DNA of 26,026 nt, from positions 1 to 26,026 of the forward strand of contig JAULBX010026519.1 of the NCBI GenBank assembly GCA_032358255.1. Direction: 5' to 3'. Position 1 is the first letter of the stretch, and each line of letters begins with the position of its first letter. Positions 8,801 through 17,346 of the stretch are shown piece after piece. This stretch comes from Heterotrichella gracilis. Lineage: Eukaryota > Sar > Xanthophyceae > Tribonematales > Xanthonemataceae. Position numbers and translations under genes: made by a program. A model generated the notes under the pieces. The model searched no databases, was not told where the DNA came from, and saw only the letters and a list, made by a program, of their open reading frames with translations.

Positions 8801-11133
8801 GCCACTGCAACATTGACTTTACCATGCTCATGGTAATGTAATCTGCTTTGGCTTCAATGGAGTGCTTGCTACACAAGCCCCAAAAATAAAGCAGGGGATA
8901 ACTGGATATAGGCTGCACATCTGCCGCAGCTGGCGAGTGATAGCCTGGATGATCACCTGCACACCCAAAGGGGGGTTATGCAAGTGATGCGACTGCAGCA
9001 TTCCTATATGTAGGTACACTATAATGGATAAATAATACTACATGTGCCTGTCAAAACAATATGCTGAACCAAAGGGAAGTCATGCAATGTCATACCAATG
9101 CAGCATTGCATCCCATCAGCATGTGTGTTGACGATATTGCTTGGCTTCAGCAGAAAGCATGCATGCCCAGACAACAAAGCAATAAATTGCAGGTACAGTT
9201 GGATATATGGAATGCCAGGATTTTACGCGGCAGGCCGGTGCATGCCTACATATCCAGCCGCAGCATTCTAAAAGCATGATGGCAGTGCATGCATGCAACC
9301 CTCGCAGCAAAACCGCAATGGCATGATGGCATTGCATGCTACCATGGTCAAGTAACCTCCAAAGCGATTCAGCATTAGGATACCTACCTTGTGCTTGAGA
9401 TCAGCCGCTGACAGCCCCTTCTCCACATAGCACAAGACATCGATGTTTGCTGTTGATGAGCGCCATTGCATGATGCCGCCTGCACCCACTTGTGTGCCTC
9501 AGGAGGGGTCGTGAATTGTAGCGCTTTCTGCTTATTTGATACATTTAGTGATATATTATCAACACTATATTCTTAACCAAACTCTTTATGCTAAAAAGTA
9601 TATGCTCAGGGAAACCCATGGCTGCAGATTGCCTATACAAACCACGCTGCTGTTTCCAAAAATTTGCATTATTTTTCAATTTCCCGCAGATGATAGGACA
9701 GTTTTCAAGGTTCAATCCCACAGGGTTGCACCCACCATTCACTGGTTGGAACATCACTGTGGCTTGGCAGGTTGAGGATGTCGCCTGGCCCTGGCGACGC
9801 TCGTACAGTAGCACCCCCAAAGAGCTACTCCAGCTGCTGCCAAGGCTGCTGATGGACTCGGTGCACTGGTCACCTGTGCGGCAGGTGTTTAAGGTTTGGG
9901 GTTTCATGTCCTCCTTGCCATACAGCTCCTGCAAGCAGTGTGTTTAGGGTTTTGGGTGTAGGTTACTCCTTGCCCCTAGTCAGCTGTGCAGGAGCCACCC
10001 TCTCACCCTGTGGGCAAGGTGCTGTACAACTTGCACACATCGCATGAAATACGACGCAGAGATGATGGCAGGCCTTCTGACCCATGTCCATAAGCGCTAC
10101 CACCAGTTGGCCCGACTGCGCCTGAGCCTGTGCTGGTGGACTCGATATAGTTTAGGGTGTAGGGTTTGTGGTGCCGCTGTGCCGATACATGCCCCAGTCA
10201 TGTGCTCACCATCTGTGTTGGCATTCTTTGCGGTTGCAACATGCACTGCGCCGATGCCACCCTGGGTAGTGCCTGAAAGGCCTAACAGAGCAGGCGACCC
10301 ATAGGTGATTCCCGCCGTACCTAGCACAAGAAATTGGCTGTCCAACCCGCACCCCTGCTGCTCTGCAATAACCACCACATGTTGGCTCGACAACTCCGTG
10401 ATGGCAGCTTCGGCACTGGTGTCAAAGGTGGCGCCAGGCCCATCCCCCGGCTGTGGGTGTTCATAGTGCTCCAATTGCAGGGAAGCTGTCACCCTCACCA
10501 AAGTGAAGTTGTCTCTCACCCAGCTCGACTGCTTGTCCTCACCATGTTCATCGACTGCACTGGGACCAAGAGCATTGGCTCAGCTCCTCTGGCGAGCCAT
10601 GGGCCTGTTGGGCATATGCATGCATATGTCTACACATGCATGCACATGCCAGTGCATGCACACTGCTGGGGTTACCTTCAGCGATCTTGACTTGGCTACC
10701 GGTGTCCGACACCAATGCCAATAACCCATCTGCGCCCTTCAACACCAGGACATGCGGGTTGGGAAGGTGCGAGCACAACTGGGCCAGCCGTGGAGCACAC
10801 AGGCTTTGCAGTGTTTCGGTTGACTGCAGGTCATCCTTGAAGTATACACCAACCACGTGCAGTCCAAGAGGGACCAGGCTTTCTGCAGCATCTGTGAAAA
10901 GGGACACAGGGTAAGAGGGCTGGTGCTCTCTGATAGGTTACCCAGGTGCATTCATCGAGCACATGCGGTAACCCACCAATCTCCTGCTTGAACGTTGATG
11001 GGTCCTCCACGCACTGCTCCAAGCGTGCAGAGGTTGTGACAGTGCTCAGAACCACAAATGTGTCCTGAGTGAGGCTCCCCACTAGCAGTTGCAAGGGACC
11101 TCCTCGAGGGACAGGGGGCAACACGAGCCTCAT
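5875..11133 (-). CDS. UFSP2: UFM1-specific protease 2 (peptidase family C78), 11 exons, 673 aa
   Basis: This cysteine protease matures pro-UFM1 and removes UFM1 from targets, acting in cytosol and at the ER. Exons 1-11: 11133-10977, 10891-10676, 10554-10210, 10132-10007, 9873-9736, 9479-9388, 8761-8372, 7776-7629, 7270-7115, 6687-6547, 5987-5875. Every junction keeps frame (2022 nt). Exon 2 carries the plant-type N-terminal domain ([11 protein letters not shown]). Exon 7 ends in YDYYHYMQ. Exon 8 gives [15 protein letters not shown] with catalytic Cys498, exon 9 [13 protein letters not shown], exon 10 [15 protein letters not shown] and LILDPHYTG with catalytic Asp622/His624, and exon 11 [11 protein letters not shown] before TGA. 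The start (GCC ATG) aligns with plant starts and keeps phase; the ATG at 11362 is in another frame and is read as an upstream ORF. Intron 8 has a GC donor (G|GCAAGT). Several introns contain copies of exon edges. Exons 7-11 are very secure, exons 3-4 somewhat less. Confidence 0.93.
6403..6560 (-). repeat. Three tandem copies of the UFSP2 exon 10 5' splice-site region
   Basis: The motif cagtgcaccagtcctac plus flank occurs at 6403, 6466 and 6530, spacings of 63 and 64 bases. The copy at 6530 spans the genuine donor of exon 10 (GCGG|GTAGGACTGG on minus). The other two lie downstream in the intron and keep the GTAGGACTGGTGCACTG context. Linking sequence contains TTAGGGT and TAGGGTT motifs. Confidence 0.8.
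6815..6860 (-). repeat. Ghost copy of the UFSP2 exon 10 head inside intron 9
   Basis: On minus this stretch reads [13 protein letters not shown], matching [13 protein letters not shown] at the head of exon 10, offset by 170 bases. It runs into a stop soon after and lacks an AG acceptor directly before the copy (GAGTCACCCCC instead of GCAGGCACCCCC). It is a decayed partial exon duplication. Confidence 0.75.
7885..7975 (-). repeat. Ghost copy of the UFSP2 catalytic exon 8 head inside intron 7
   Basis: The stretch repeats exon 8 with its acceptor, offset by 179 bases (acceptor TGCCCCAG|GAC kept). It translates as [20 protein letters not shown] against [20 protein letters not shown] in the real exon. 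The catalytic Cys codon survives, but the preceding Trp is Arg. After about 65 bases similarity ends and no donor matching exon 8 is present, so it looks like a non-functional partial duplicate. Confidence 0.8.
8187..8400 (-). repeat. 91-bp tandem array of the exon 7 tail plus 5' splice site (UFSP2)
   Basis: The sequence cacctgcatgtagtggtag begins at 8187, 8278 and 8369, exactly 91 bases apart each time. On minus each unit holds the last bases of exon 7 (TACTACCACTACATGCAG) followed by a GTGAGAAGG or GTGCGAGG donor, then an intron piece with two or three TTTAGGG-type repeats. The copy at 8369 is attached to the full exon. The two others are free-standing decoy exon tails in the intron. Confidence 0.9.
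8722..9000 (-). repeat. Duplicated exon 7 head plus 3' splice site (UFSP2)
   Basis: Sequence starting acatctgccgcagctggcgag occurs at 8722 (real exon) and at 8917, offset 195. The upstream copy keeps the acceptor GTGTGCAG|GTGATCATCC and encodes [13 protein letters not shown] against [14 protein letters not shown] third, much weaker echo of the flanking intron lies around 9120-9220. The copy lacks the rest of exon 7 and leads to stops. Confidence 0.75.
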
Positions 11134-11520
11134 GGCCAAAATGCCAGGGGTTGGCAGAGGTGACGTTGCTAACTTGCCCTTGGGCTTGGAAGTTATGCGT
11201 CTGTAGCTGCACCAGGGTCTGGAGAGCACAGTGCAGAGCGTTTAATACGCTTGGCAAGGTTGCGATTGAAGATTGTTCGCTGGGGACTAGCTGATCCATC
11301 GGGGATTCAAGGGGAATATTGTTTGAAAGTATGGTTTTGGAGGACAGCTTTACCAGGAGCATTTACAGAGTGTACAAAGGTTCAAAGTCCGTCAGTTGTG
11401 GACAACGCCAGTGTTTTGACCAATCACTGACTCCTTGGCAAACCGTTGTTTGTAGACCAGAGCTTGCGGGACACTGCCAGTGCTTTGACCCCGTCTAGTT
11501 TGCGACAGCTGGGGCACAGC
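11134..11520. promoter_or_regulatory. Short divergent intergenic region between UFSP2 and the 11521 gene
   Basis: The two start codons point away from each other and are 387 bases apart, so both promoters and 5' untranslated regions must share this stretch. On the UFSP2 side it contains an upstream ORF that starts at 11362 and overlaps the proposed UFSP2 start in another frame. I found no convincing TATA box. Confidence 0.5.
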
Positions 11521-12177
11521 ATGGACTCCACGATGCTCCAAGCAAGCTGCTCTTCGAAGTACCCTCTCCGGTCTGCTATGCCCTCTCCAAGTGCAGAAGA
11601 AAACGCACGGCCGCGGAAAATGCAGAAGCGTGTGCACGGCCCGTCATCTCATACAGGTCCAGTCCCATCCATAGTGGGAGGGGATTCAGCACCAAGCACA
11701 ATGGACGCTTCAGAGACGCCTGTGGAGGAGCACAACCCACAACTCCAGATACCAGAAACCAGTGGCTCACTCCGCTCGGCCTCACTCTCGGTTTCCACCC
11801 CTTCTGCTGCCGAGGCTTCGCTCTCATGCCATTCAGACAGCGTCACCACAACTTCAGACCAGGACGAGACCTCTAGTGCCCAAAGCCTGCAGAGGCAAGC
11901 AGACCAAGGTGGGCCTGCCCCTCAAGTTGACGACCTCCAGCGACCAGTCCCAAGCATCGCCTCCCCACACCCACGCTCCACGGCTCCCGCTCCAAGCCCC
12001 AGCGACCCAGAGGACGATGACTCGTGGGTCATTCAGGCATACTATGGCGAGCACGCCCCGTCCCACCACGGCAGGGTAGAGGAGGTGGATGACACCGTCG
12101 ATTCTTTGCAGCAGCAGCTTCAGGGAATGTTCCTCAACGTGAACAGGTCCTTGATGAGCGATTTTGACAGCTGCTGA
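11521..12177 (+). CDS. Intronless, disordered Ser/Pro-rich protein, 218 aa, unknown function
   Basis: The frame runs from the ATG at 11521 (MDSTML) to TGA at 12175-12177 without introns; upstream codons in the same frame lack an ATG. Residues 27-40 contain a basic cluster (ARPRKMQKRVHG) that could serve nuclear import. Residues 45-165 are rich in Ser, Pro, Thr and Gln and look disordered. The last 50 residues differ: an acidic DDDSWVIQAYYGEH patch, then DSLQQQLQGMFLNVNRSL, an amphipathic helix candidate. This tail is where conservation would be expected. There is no known domain and I do not recognise the family. It is divergently paired with UFSP2. The alternate frames on both strands are also fairly open because of composition, which lowers certainty. 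Confidence 0.6.
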   Translation: MDSTMLQASCSSKYPLRSAMPSPSAEENARPRKMQKRVHGPSSHTGPVPSIVGGDSAPSTMDASETPVEEHNPQLQIPETSGSLRSASLSVSTPSAAEASLSCHSDSVTTTSDQDETSSAQSLQRQADQGGPAPQVDDLQRPVPSIASPHPRSTAPAPSPSDPEDDDSWVIQAYYGEHAPSHHGRVEEVDDTVDSLQQQLQGMFLNVNRSLMSDFDSC

Positions 12178-12811
12178 GCTGTTTGACCAAACCTTTTCTC
12201 ACTCTCGAGTCAACACCCCAAGATAGCAGTCAGCAATAGCCTGTAGACACGGTACCACCACCCTATACTAGGAACTAGGAATGCGCTGCCGCTTTTCAGT
12301 GCACAGTTATTTTGAGCCAGAAAGCAGGTTGTGCCACAACACTGGGATGTTGCAGGAGTTGAGACACGAATTGTACAATACCATGTACACACACCTTGTA
12401 TTGGGACAGTAGCAGGAGAAAGTGGTTTTTTTGTAGACCCTTTAGTGCCCGTGGTTGTGCAATTTCAGTGCATTTGACAGTGCAACTGCTGCCATTCAGT
12501 GCAATTTACTATTGTAGTTCCAGTCAGGTTTTTCACGTCGTCTATTTCTGGGTCAACTGGCAACTTGCCTCCTGATGTGAAAAGACGCTTTGGAACTTTT
12601 TGCCTGTGTATTGCACGTAGGAGGTAAAAGCTCTGCCACCACTTGAGTACGTGCACTCCATTTCATTTCACACTCCATAAAGGTAACTAAGCCCAAGTTG
12701 AACGGTGACACACAGTAACAAACCTACCGCAACCAGTTGCGACATGGCTTCTCACACAGCTGTGCACCGTCACTACACTTCAATGGTGATTGTGAAGGTG
12801 ACATTGCAGCT

Positions 12812-12816
12812 TTACA
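12812..12816 (-). terminator. Candidate TGTAA poly(A) signal for the histidine-phosphatase gene
   Basis: TTACA on plus, about 710 bases past the stop at 13524. It is the nearest minus-strand TGTAA I found. Confidence 0.25.
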
Positions 12817-13053
12817 AGGCAGAGCTGCCGCAGAAGCCAATACCAGTTGCCGTTTCCAGATGGGCGCCACCACGCCATCGGTGGCCTCCTGTTGTTGCTT
12901 CGTGACTGAAGTTTTGACAAGAAAGATGCGGGAATGCACACCCAGTTCCTAGTTGGCCAACACATTGTGTACTACACTCTGACTGGGTTAGAAAATTTAG
13001 GGCAGTTTGGAGGATAAAAACTTCCCAGCGACTAGCACACCAATGGCACACAT

Positions 13054-13058
13054 TGTAA
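13054..13058 (+). terminator. Candidate TGTAA poly(A) signal for the 11521 gene
   Basis: TGTAA on plus, about 875 bases after the stop at 12177. It is the first such motif I found downstream on this strand. Confidence 0.25.
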
Positions 13059-13523
13059 ACGAGTACTTGCAAGGCAAACAGCAAGCACAAGCCGAAAATA
13101 ATACAAAAATAAGACAGGCTTCAAGCGGAGCAATATTTTGAGGCATTGGAAAAAACAAAAAGGGCATGCTTATCAACGCGGCAGGTGACCCAACAGTTTG
13201 TCACTGCAACCCAAACTATGTAAGTACTGTCAACGGGTATCCCTGCTGGCCCTCCCATTGTCACTCAGCAAGCTCATCAAAGCGCTGCGCAACCCCTTGC
13301 ACTGTCCACACTTGCACTGGCACAGGCCAGCTGGTTATGCGCCCGGCTGAACATGCACTCGAGGAACCTTATGCTGTGTGCACAACTTGCAAGCCAAGTG
13401 TACTGGGGAGGGCTGGAATCCAGGGGTGGAATGGCTGGAGGTGGTGGGCATGGGCAATCAGAGGTGGAATTTGCCAGCGCCAACTTCAAATATGGACTAC
13501 TTGGCAGCGCCATCCACCCCTTT

Positions 13524-16500
13524 TTACTCGTACACAGTCACCACCTGGCAGTTCCTCATCCTGCTGCGGTGGCGCTCAGCCAAGAAGGCTTTCCAGAAGG
13601 TGCTGTGCCCGATTGCCACCACCACCTTCTCGGAGCGGGTCTGCAGATACTTGCGGAACAGACCGATGCGGGCCTGCACAAGTCACACACACACCATGTC
13701 AGAAACCTGGGACACTGATGTACATGGTGGATTTGAGACGCACGTGCGCAAAAGCCAGGTGAAGGGATGGGGATCGGGGCAAAGGAACAAGGATTTTGGG
13801 GACGCGGGGGGTAGGGGGCAAAGGGGGTAAACTTGAACCATATAGTAAAAATAATAAAATTACCATCCATATGGTACAGCAATTGGTTGGAGACTAGGCA
13901 GCCTACCTTGAAGTGCTCCTTGGGCTCCTTACAGCCCAGCGTCTGGGCCATGGCGCAGTTGTGCCTGTTGGGCTTTGTGAACCACCAGATCTCTGGCAGC
14001 TTGCTCAGGTACGGCTCAAGCTGACGCACACAAAAACAGCAACTCAGCAATCCACCGGCACCATTCTCACGGGCAAAGTGCATGCCCTTAATCTAAGCCA
14101 AACATACATTAATAATTACAACCGCCACCGGGGGCAAGGCGCAGCTTCACACAGGGCAACTCCTGTTTGAGCTCGGAGGCTTAGGGTTTAGGGTACAGTC
14201 GTGTCACAGTGGGCATGGCGCAGCTTTACACAGGGCAACTCCTGTTTCAGCTTGGAGGTTAAGTGTTTAGGGTTTAAGAATGTCACAATGGGCAAGACAC
14301 AGCGTACACAGGGCAACCCCTGGTTCAGCTCGGACGCTTAGGGTTTAGGGTTCAAAAATTGCAAAGAGGGCAAGGCGCAGCTTACACACCTGTGGGAACT
14401 CCTGCTTGCGCTTGGAGGTTTAGGGTTTAGAAATGCCACAGTGGGCATGACGCAACTTACATAGGGCAACCCCTGTTTCAGCTTGGACGCTCAGGGGTTT
14501 GGGTTTAGAAATGTCACAGTGGGCATGGCGCAGCTCGCACACCTGTGGGAACTCCTGCTTGAGCGCTGACGTCGGCCGCCCTATGTCTCCGCAGGTGGCC
14601 AACTCTTCAGCAATGTCGCTGCAGTTGCCGAGCCCAGTGTCAGTCACAATGGAGTACACATCAGACCCCACCAACGCAGCGTGTACCACCCACTGAAAAC
14701 CAGCAGATTCCAAGCCCACAGTCAGTCGCGGTGGTGCGCACAGCTGCAGTACGTATCTACCTTACCACCAACGCATAGTGTACCACAGAGCAGTGCAATA
14801 TATATTTGGTGCAAGGGGTTAGGGTTTAGGGTTTCCTGTGTCAGCGCCAGGTGATTCCTCAACCCAACATACACATGTGTACCTTGGCAGCACTATGTTG
14901 TCTGGCAAGCTCCCTCCAGGGTTCAGGGTGTAGGGTTTCAGCGCAACGCACAACCCCAACCCACTATACATTTGCGTACCTCAGCAGCACGATGTTGTTG
15001 GGGAAGCTGCCCGGCTGCAGCTGGTCGGTGCTAGGGTAGACGGTCAGGAAGGTTTGTATGGCGCGCGTGAGGGGCGAAACCACCCACAGGATCTTGTCGG
15101 GGCTCACGCCCTTGAGCTCGTTCTCGTGGATGGCCCTCAACTGCTCCGCCTGCGACAAAGTGTAAAGGTGCTTATGGTACAGCTTACGGTGTTGGAAATT
15201 TGACGTGTGGTATTTATCCACAATTATTATGCTCTGAAAAAATATCGCCCAGTTGTGCTCAGGCTGTGTAGCCCTCAGCGTTAGTCGCGCATCGCCCCTT
15301 ATAGAATCTGTTATGCATACATATATGCAGATGAATTCAAGCAACCCATACCATGGTCATCAAACCATATGGGTTGCTTGTTCCTGCTCGAAGCCAAAAG
15401 CCTAAAGCCTCAAAACCTTAACCCTAAAACAGTGTGGGTTGCTCCAGGTACCTGCTCAAAGCCTCTATCTGTAAAATGGGTGCCAAACAGCTGCGGGTCA
15501 TGAAACCCTAATCCTAAAACCTAGACCCTGTACCTGCTCAAAGCCCCTGTCTGTGAGGTGGGGGTCAAATAGCTGCGGGTCGTGGAACCCCTTCCCAGTC
15601 TTCTCAGCCTTGTTGTAAGTGGACTCGCCATGCCGCACGATGTGGATGGTCTGCGGACACAGGGCGAATGTGAGCCCAAATCGCTGCAAGGGGTGGTGTA
15701 AGACAGCATTGGGCTATCAGATACAAGGAATATAAAGGGATGGCAGATAGTCACCTTTATTTGGTCTTTGGCTTTGAAGATGCTGAACGTGCGCAGCTGG
15801 TTCTGGAGTTCAGGTTGGGGTTTGAGGTCAGTTTCATCAACTTGCTCTACTGGAGCGGTGTCCAGCTTCAGCAGGTCTGGCGTCCGGTTGGAAGGTGGTA
15901 GGGGATCTTCTTTAGGTTTATACCCCCTCCCGGTGGTGCAGCACCTCAGTCCCGCGATGGCAGGAGTGATGGAGGTGGAAGCGAACTTCCCCTGCAGCGC
16001 CACACAGCGGCACAAGCGGTTAGGCTTAGGGTTTGCCCAGGCGGGTCAAGGATTGCAGTACACGCCAGGCAGTTTGCAGCAGTAGATATTAAAAAATATG
16101 CAAGTGCTAGAGGAAAGCAGCGGCTTGCCTTGCTAGGGCTTTCTCCTGACAGCTGCGAGTTCCCCCGCTCATATGTTTGGCTGCTCATAATGTGGAACCC
16201 GAAGCCTTCATCCAGGTCACTTGCGCTGCATCCTGCGGGGGAATAAAACACACTTTTGGTTCTGTACACCCAAAAGGGAGTAGGAGCGAGCTCTGGCACA
16301 GTGTGTGCAGGTACAAGGTCAAGAACACAAGTGGGTTGGTAACATACCAGCTGGGGACCCACGCGCGGCTGCATCTCCCTGCAAGACACAGAGGAAAACA
16401 GTAAGCGTATTGTACCTGGGTGCACCCATAGGCGCCCTTTTGCTACCGTGCAAAGCAGGACCGTCGTGGCTCTGCTTCCCGCCACAATTTTACCCAGCGA

Positions 16501-16590
16501 TGTTTTTACCTGTTGCGACGGCAACTCAGGCTTGGTTACACTCTGCGCCTTCTGACGCTTGGTAGGACGGAACTCCAGTTCCGCATACAT
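13524..16590 (-). CDS. Histidine-phosphatase superfamily protein (phosphoglycerate-mutase-like), 9 exons, 359 aa
   Basis: Exons: 16590-16510, 16378-16348, 16232-16129, 15991-15755, 15650-15534, 15149-14980, 14618-14543, 14020-13907, 13673-13524 (TAA). They sum to 1080 nt and every junction keeps frame. The N-terminal 150 residues are poorly conserved and start MYAELEFRPTKRQKAQ, with a basic RPTKRQK run. The catalytic domain starts in exon 5 with IHIVRHGESTYNKAEK (phospho-accepting His158 in the RHGE motif). It continues with SPLTRAIQT (Arg219), NIVLLSDIAEELATCGDIG, LPEIWWFTKP and VVVAIGHSTFWKAF (second catalytic His333). This is branch-1 architecture; the substrate cannot be told, and true glycolytic mutase activity is unlikely given the divergent form. 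Exon 2 is only 31 nt. Intron 3 uses a GC donor (AAG|GCAAGC). It is divergent from the SPP gene. Introns 5, 6 and 7 carry copies of exon tails. Confidence 0.9.
14120..14560 (-). repeat. Six-copy, about 79-bp array of exon 7 tail plus 5' splice site (histidine phosphatase)
   Basis: Corresponding points (gcgcagct or variants) fall at 14139, 14218, 14297, 14375, 14450 and 14528, spacings 79, 79, 78, 75 and 78. On minus each unit resembles CAAGCAGGAGTTCCCACAG followed by a GTGTGC/GTGTGT-like donor, GCTGCGCC and a CCCTAAA motif. The rightmost copy belongs to the real exon (14543 boundary). The copy ending at about 14389 repeats the exon tail and donor almost perfectly (TTCCCACAG|GTGTGTAAG). The rest have lost the exact junction. 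Confidence 0.9.
14880..14930 (-). repeat. Ghost copy of exon 6 tail (histidine phosphatase)
   Basis: On minus it reads GGSLPDNIVLPR followed by a GTACACATG donor-like sequence, matching GSFPNNIVLL and GTACGCAAATG at the real exon 6 end (14980). Between copy and original lies GTAGGGTTTCAG, again with a telomere-like motif. Confidence 0.75.
15383..15600 (-). repeat. Three copies of the RHGE-exon tail plus 5' splice site
   Basis: The point cctgctcaaagc occurs at 15383 (degenerate), 15451 and 15533. On minus the middle copy reads FHDPQLFGTHFTDRGFEQ|GTACCTGG, against FHDPQLFDPHLTDRGFEQ|GTACAGGG at the real exon 5 end. Spacers contain CCTAAAAC and CCCTAAT motifs. The middle copy is nearly a complete exon tail with an intact donor. 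Confidence 0.85.
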
Positions 16591-17346
16591 ATTGTCCTTG
16601 GCCTCTGTGCGTCAATCTGTTCAGTATTGTATCACCTGCAGTTCAACTGTCGCCAGACAGTGGGCCTGTGGCCTGTGGGCGTATGCACGCGATCTGCATC
16701 GTTGACAAGCTCGCAGAAATTTATCAGCGAAACAGGCAAATATCATAAGCGTAAAGCGGACGCGAAGCGGTGGGAATCGTTGACCGCGTGTCGTTGGCAG
16801 GCATGCATAACCGTCGTAGTCGTGTGGGGGCACAACAGGGTGGCAAGCGCACGCAACTGGCAGGCCCTGAAACACCACACTCGCTCACAAACAAGTTGTG
16901 CGAAACAACTGCAGTGGAGGTTGAACAAACCATGCATAAACGGAGTTCAGATCTTTCAAGCCCCTTTTCGTTCTGGGGATGAGCATTCAAATTCAAACTC
17001 CCGACCGACGATTATGCAGCCCCCACAAACGACGATGCTTTGAGGTCCATGACAAGCTTTGTATGGCGTCTGTCTGGCACTGAACTCTTGCAACCATGTC
17101 ACTTTAACGACCTCATTTGCCGTTGTGGTCTCTCAACAGAACCCAGTCTCCCGTGCACTGTGCTGGGTGCTGGATCACTGCTTTCGGGACACGGCTGAAT
17201 GGCACAATGTAACTAGCCGTGTGGGTGGACGATCTGGGCGTTGGGACGGTGCCAGTATGTCCAATGCTGCTATCGCAACGTCATCCCACTAACGGCGGGG
17301 CATTTTGTCCAAAACCACCGCGCATGGTTCATATTCATATTTAAAC
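16591..17346. promoter_or_regulatory. Divergent intergenic region between histidine phosphatase and SPP genes
   Basis: Start codons at 16590 (minus) and 17347 (plus) face away from each other across 756 bases. No recognisable coding features occur; the 176-codon plus frame at 16513-17043 overlaps the first exon of the minus gene antisense and lacks a domain. Both promoters should lie here. No clear core elements were found. Confidence 0.45.

Larger units (their letters stand above)
12178..13523. other. Convergent intergenic region, probably two overlapping 3' untranslated regions
   Basis: No coding features are recognised. It lies between two genes that run towards each other (stops at 12177 plus and 13524 minus). 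A TGTAA occurs on plus at 13054-13058 and on minus at 12816-12812. If both are used, the transcripts overlap tail to tail by about 250 bases. Small open frames here lack family features. Confidence 0.4.

Noticed and set aside
9874-9928. Longer UFSP2 exon 5 starting at 9928 (ELYGKEDM)
   Set aside because: Phase does not match the upstream exon, and the segment contains degenerate CCCAAACCTTAAAC of the intron type. The acceptor at 9873 joins cleanly.
11229-11362. UFSP2 start at the ATG at 11362 (MLLVKLSS)
   Set aside because: It is in a different frame from the conserved N-terminal part, and joining them would need a poorly supported small intron or an indel. The ATG at 11133 has a good context (GCC ATG), correct phase and plant-like position.
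14120-14560. CRISPR-like array
   Set aside because: The units are copies of an exon edge in a eukaryotic gene; there are no unique spacers and no cas genes.
14619-14692. Extension of histidine-phosphatase exon 7 to 14692 (frame WVVHAALVGSD)
   Set aside because: The frame is open, but the preceding exon ends in phase 2, which fits only the acceptor CTGCAG|CGACATT at 14618; that choice also restores the family pattern NIVLLSDIAEEL.
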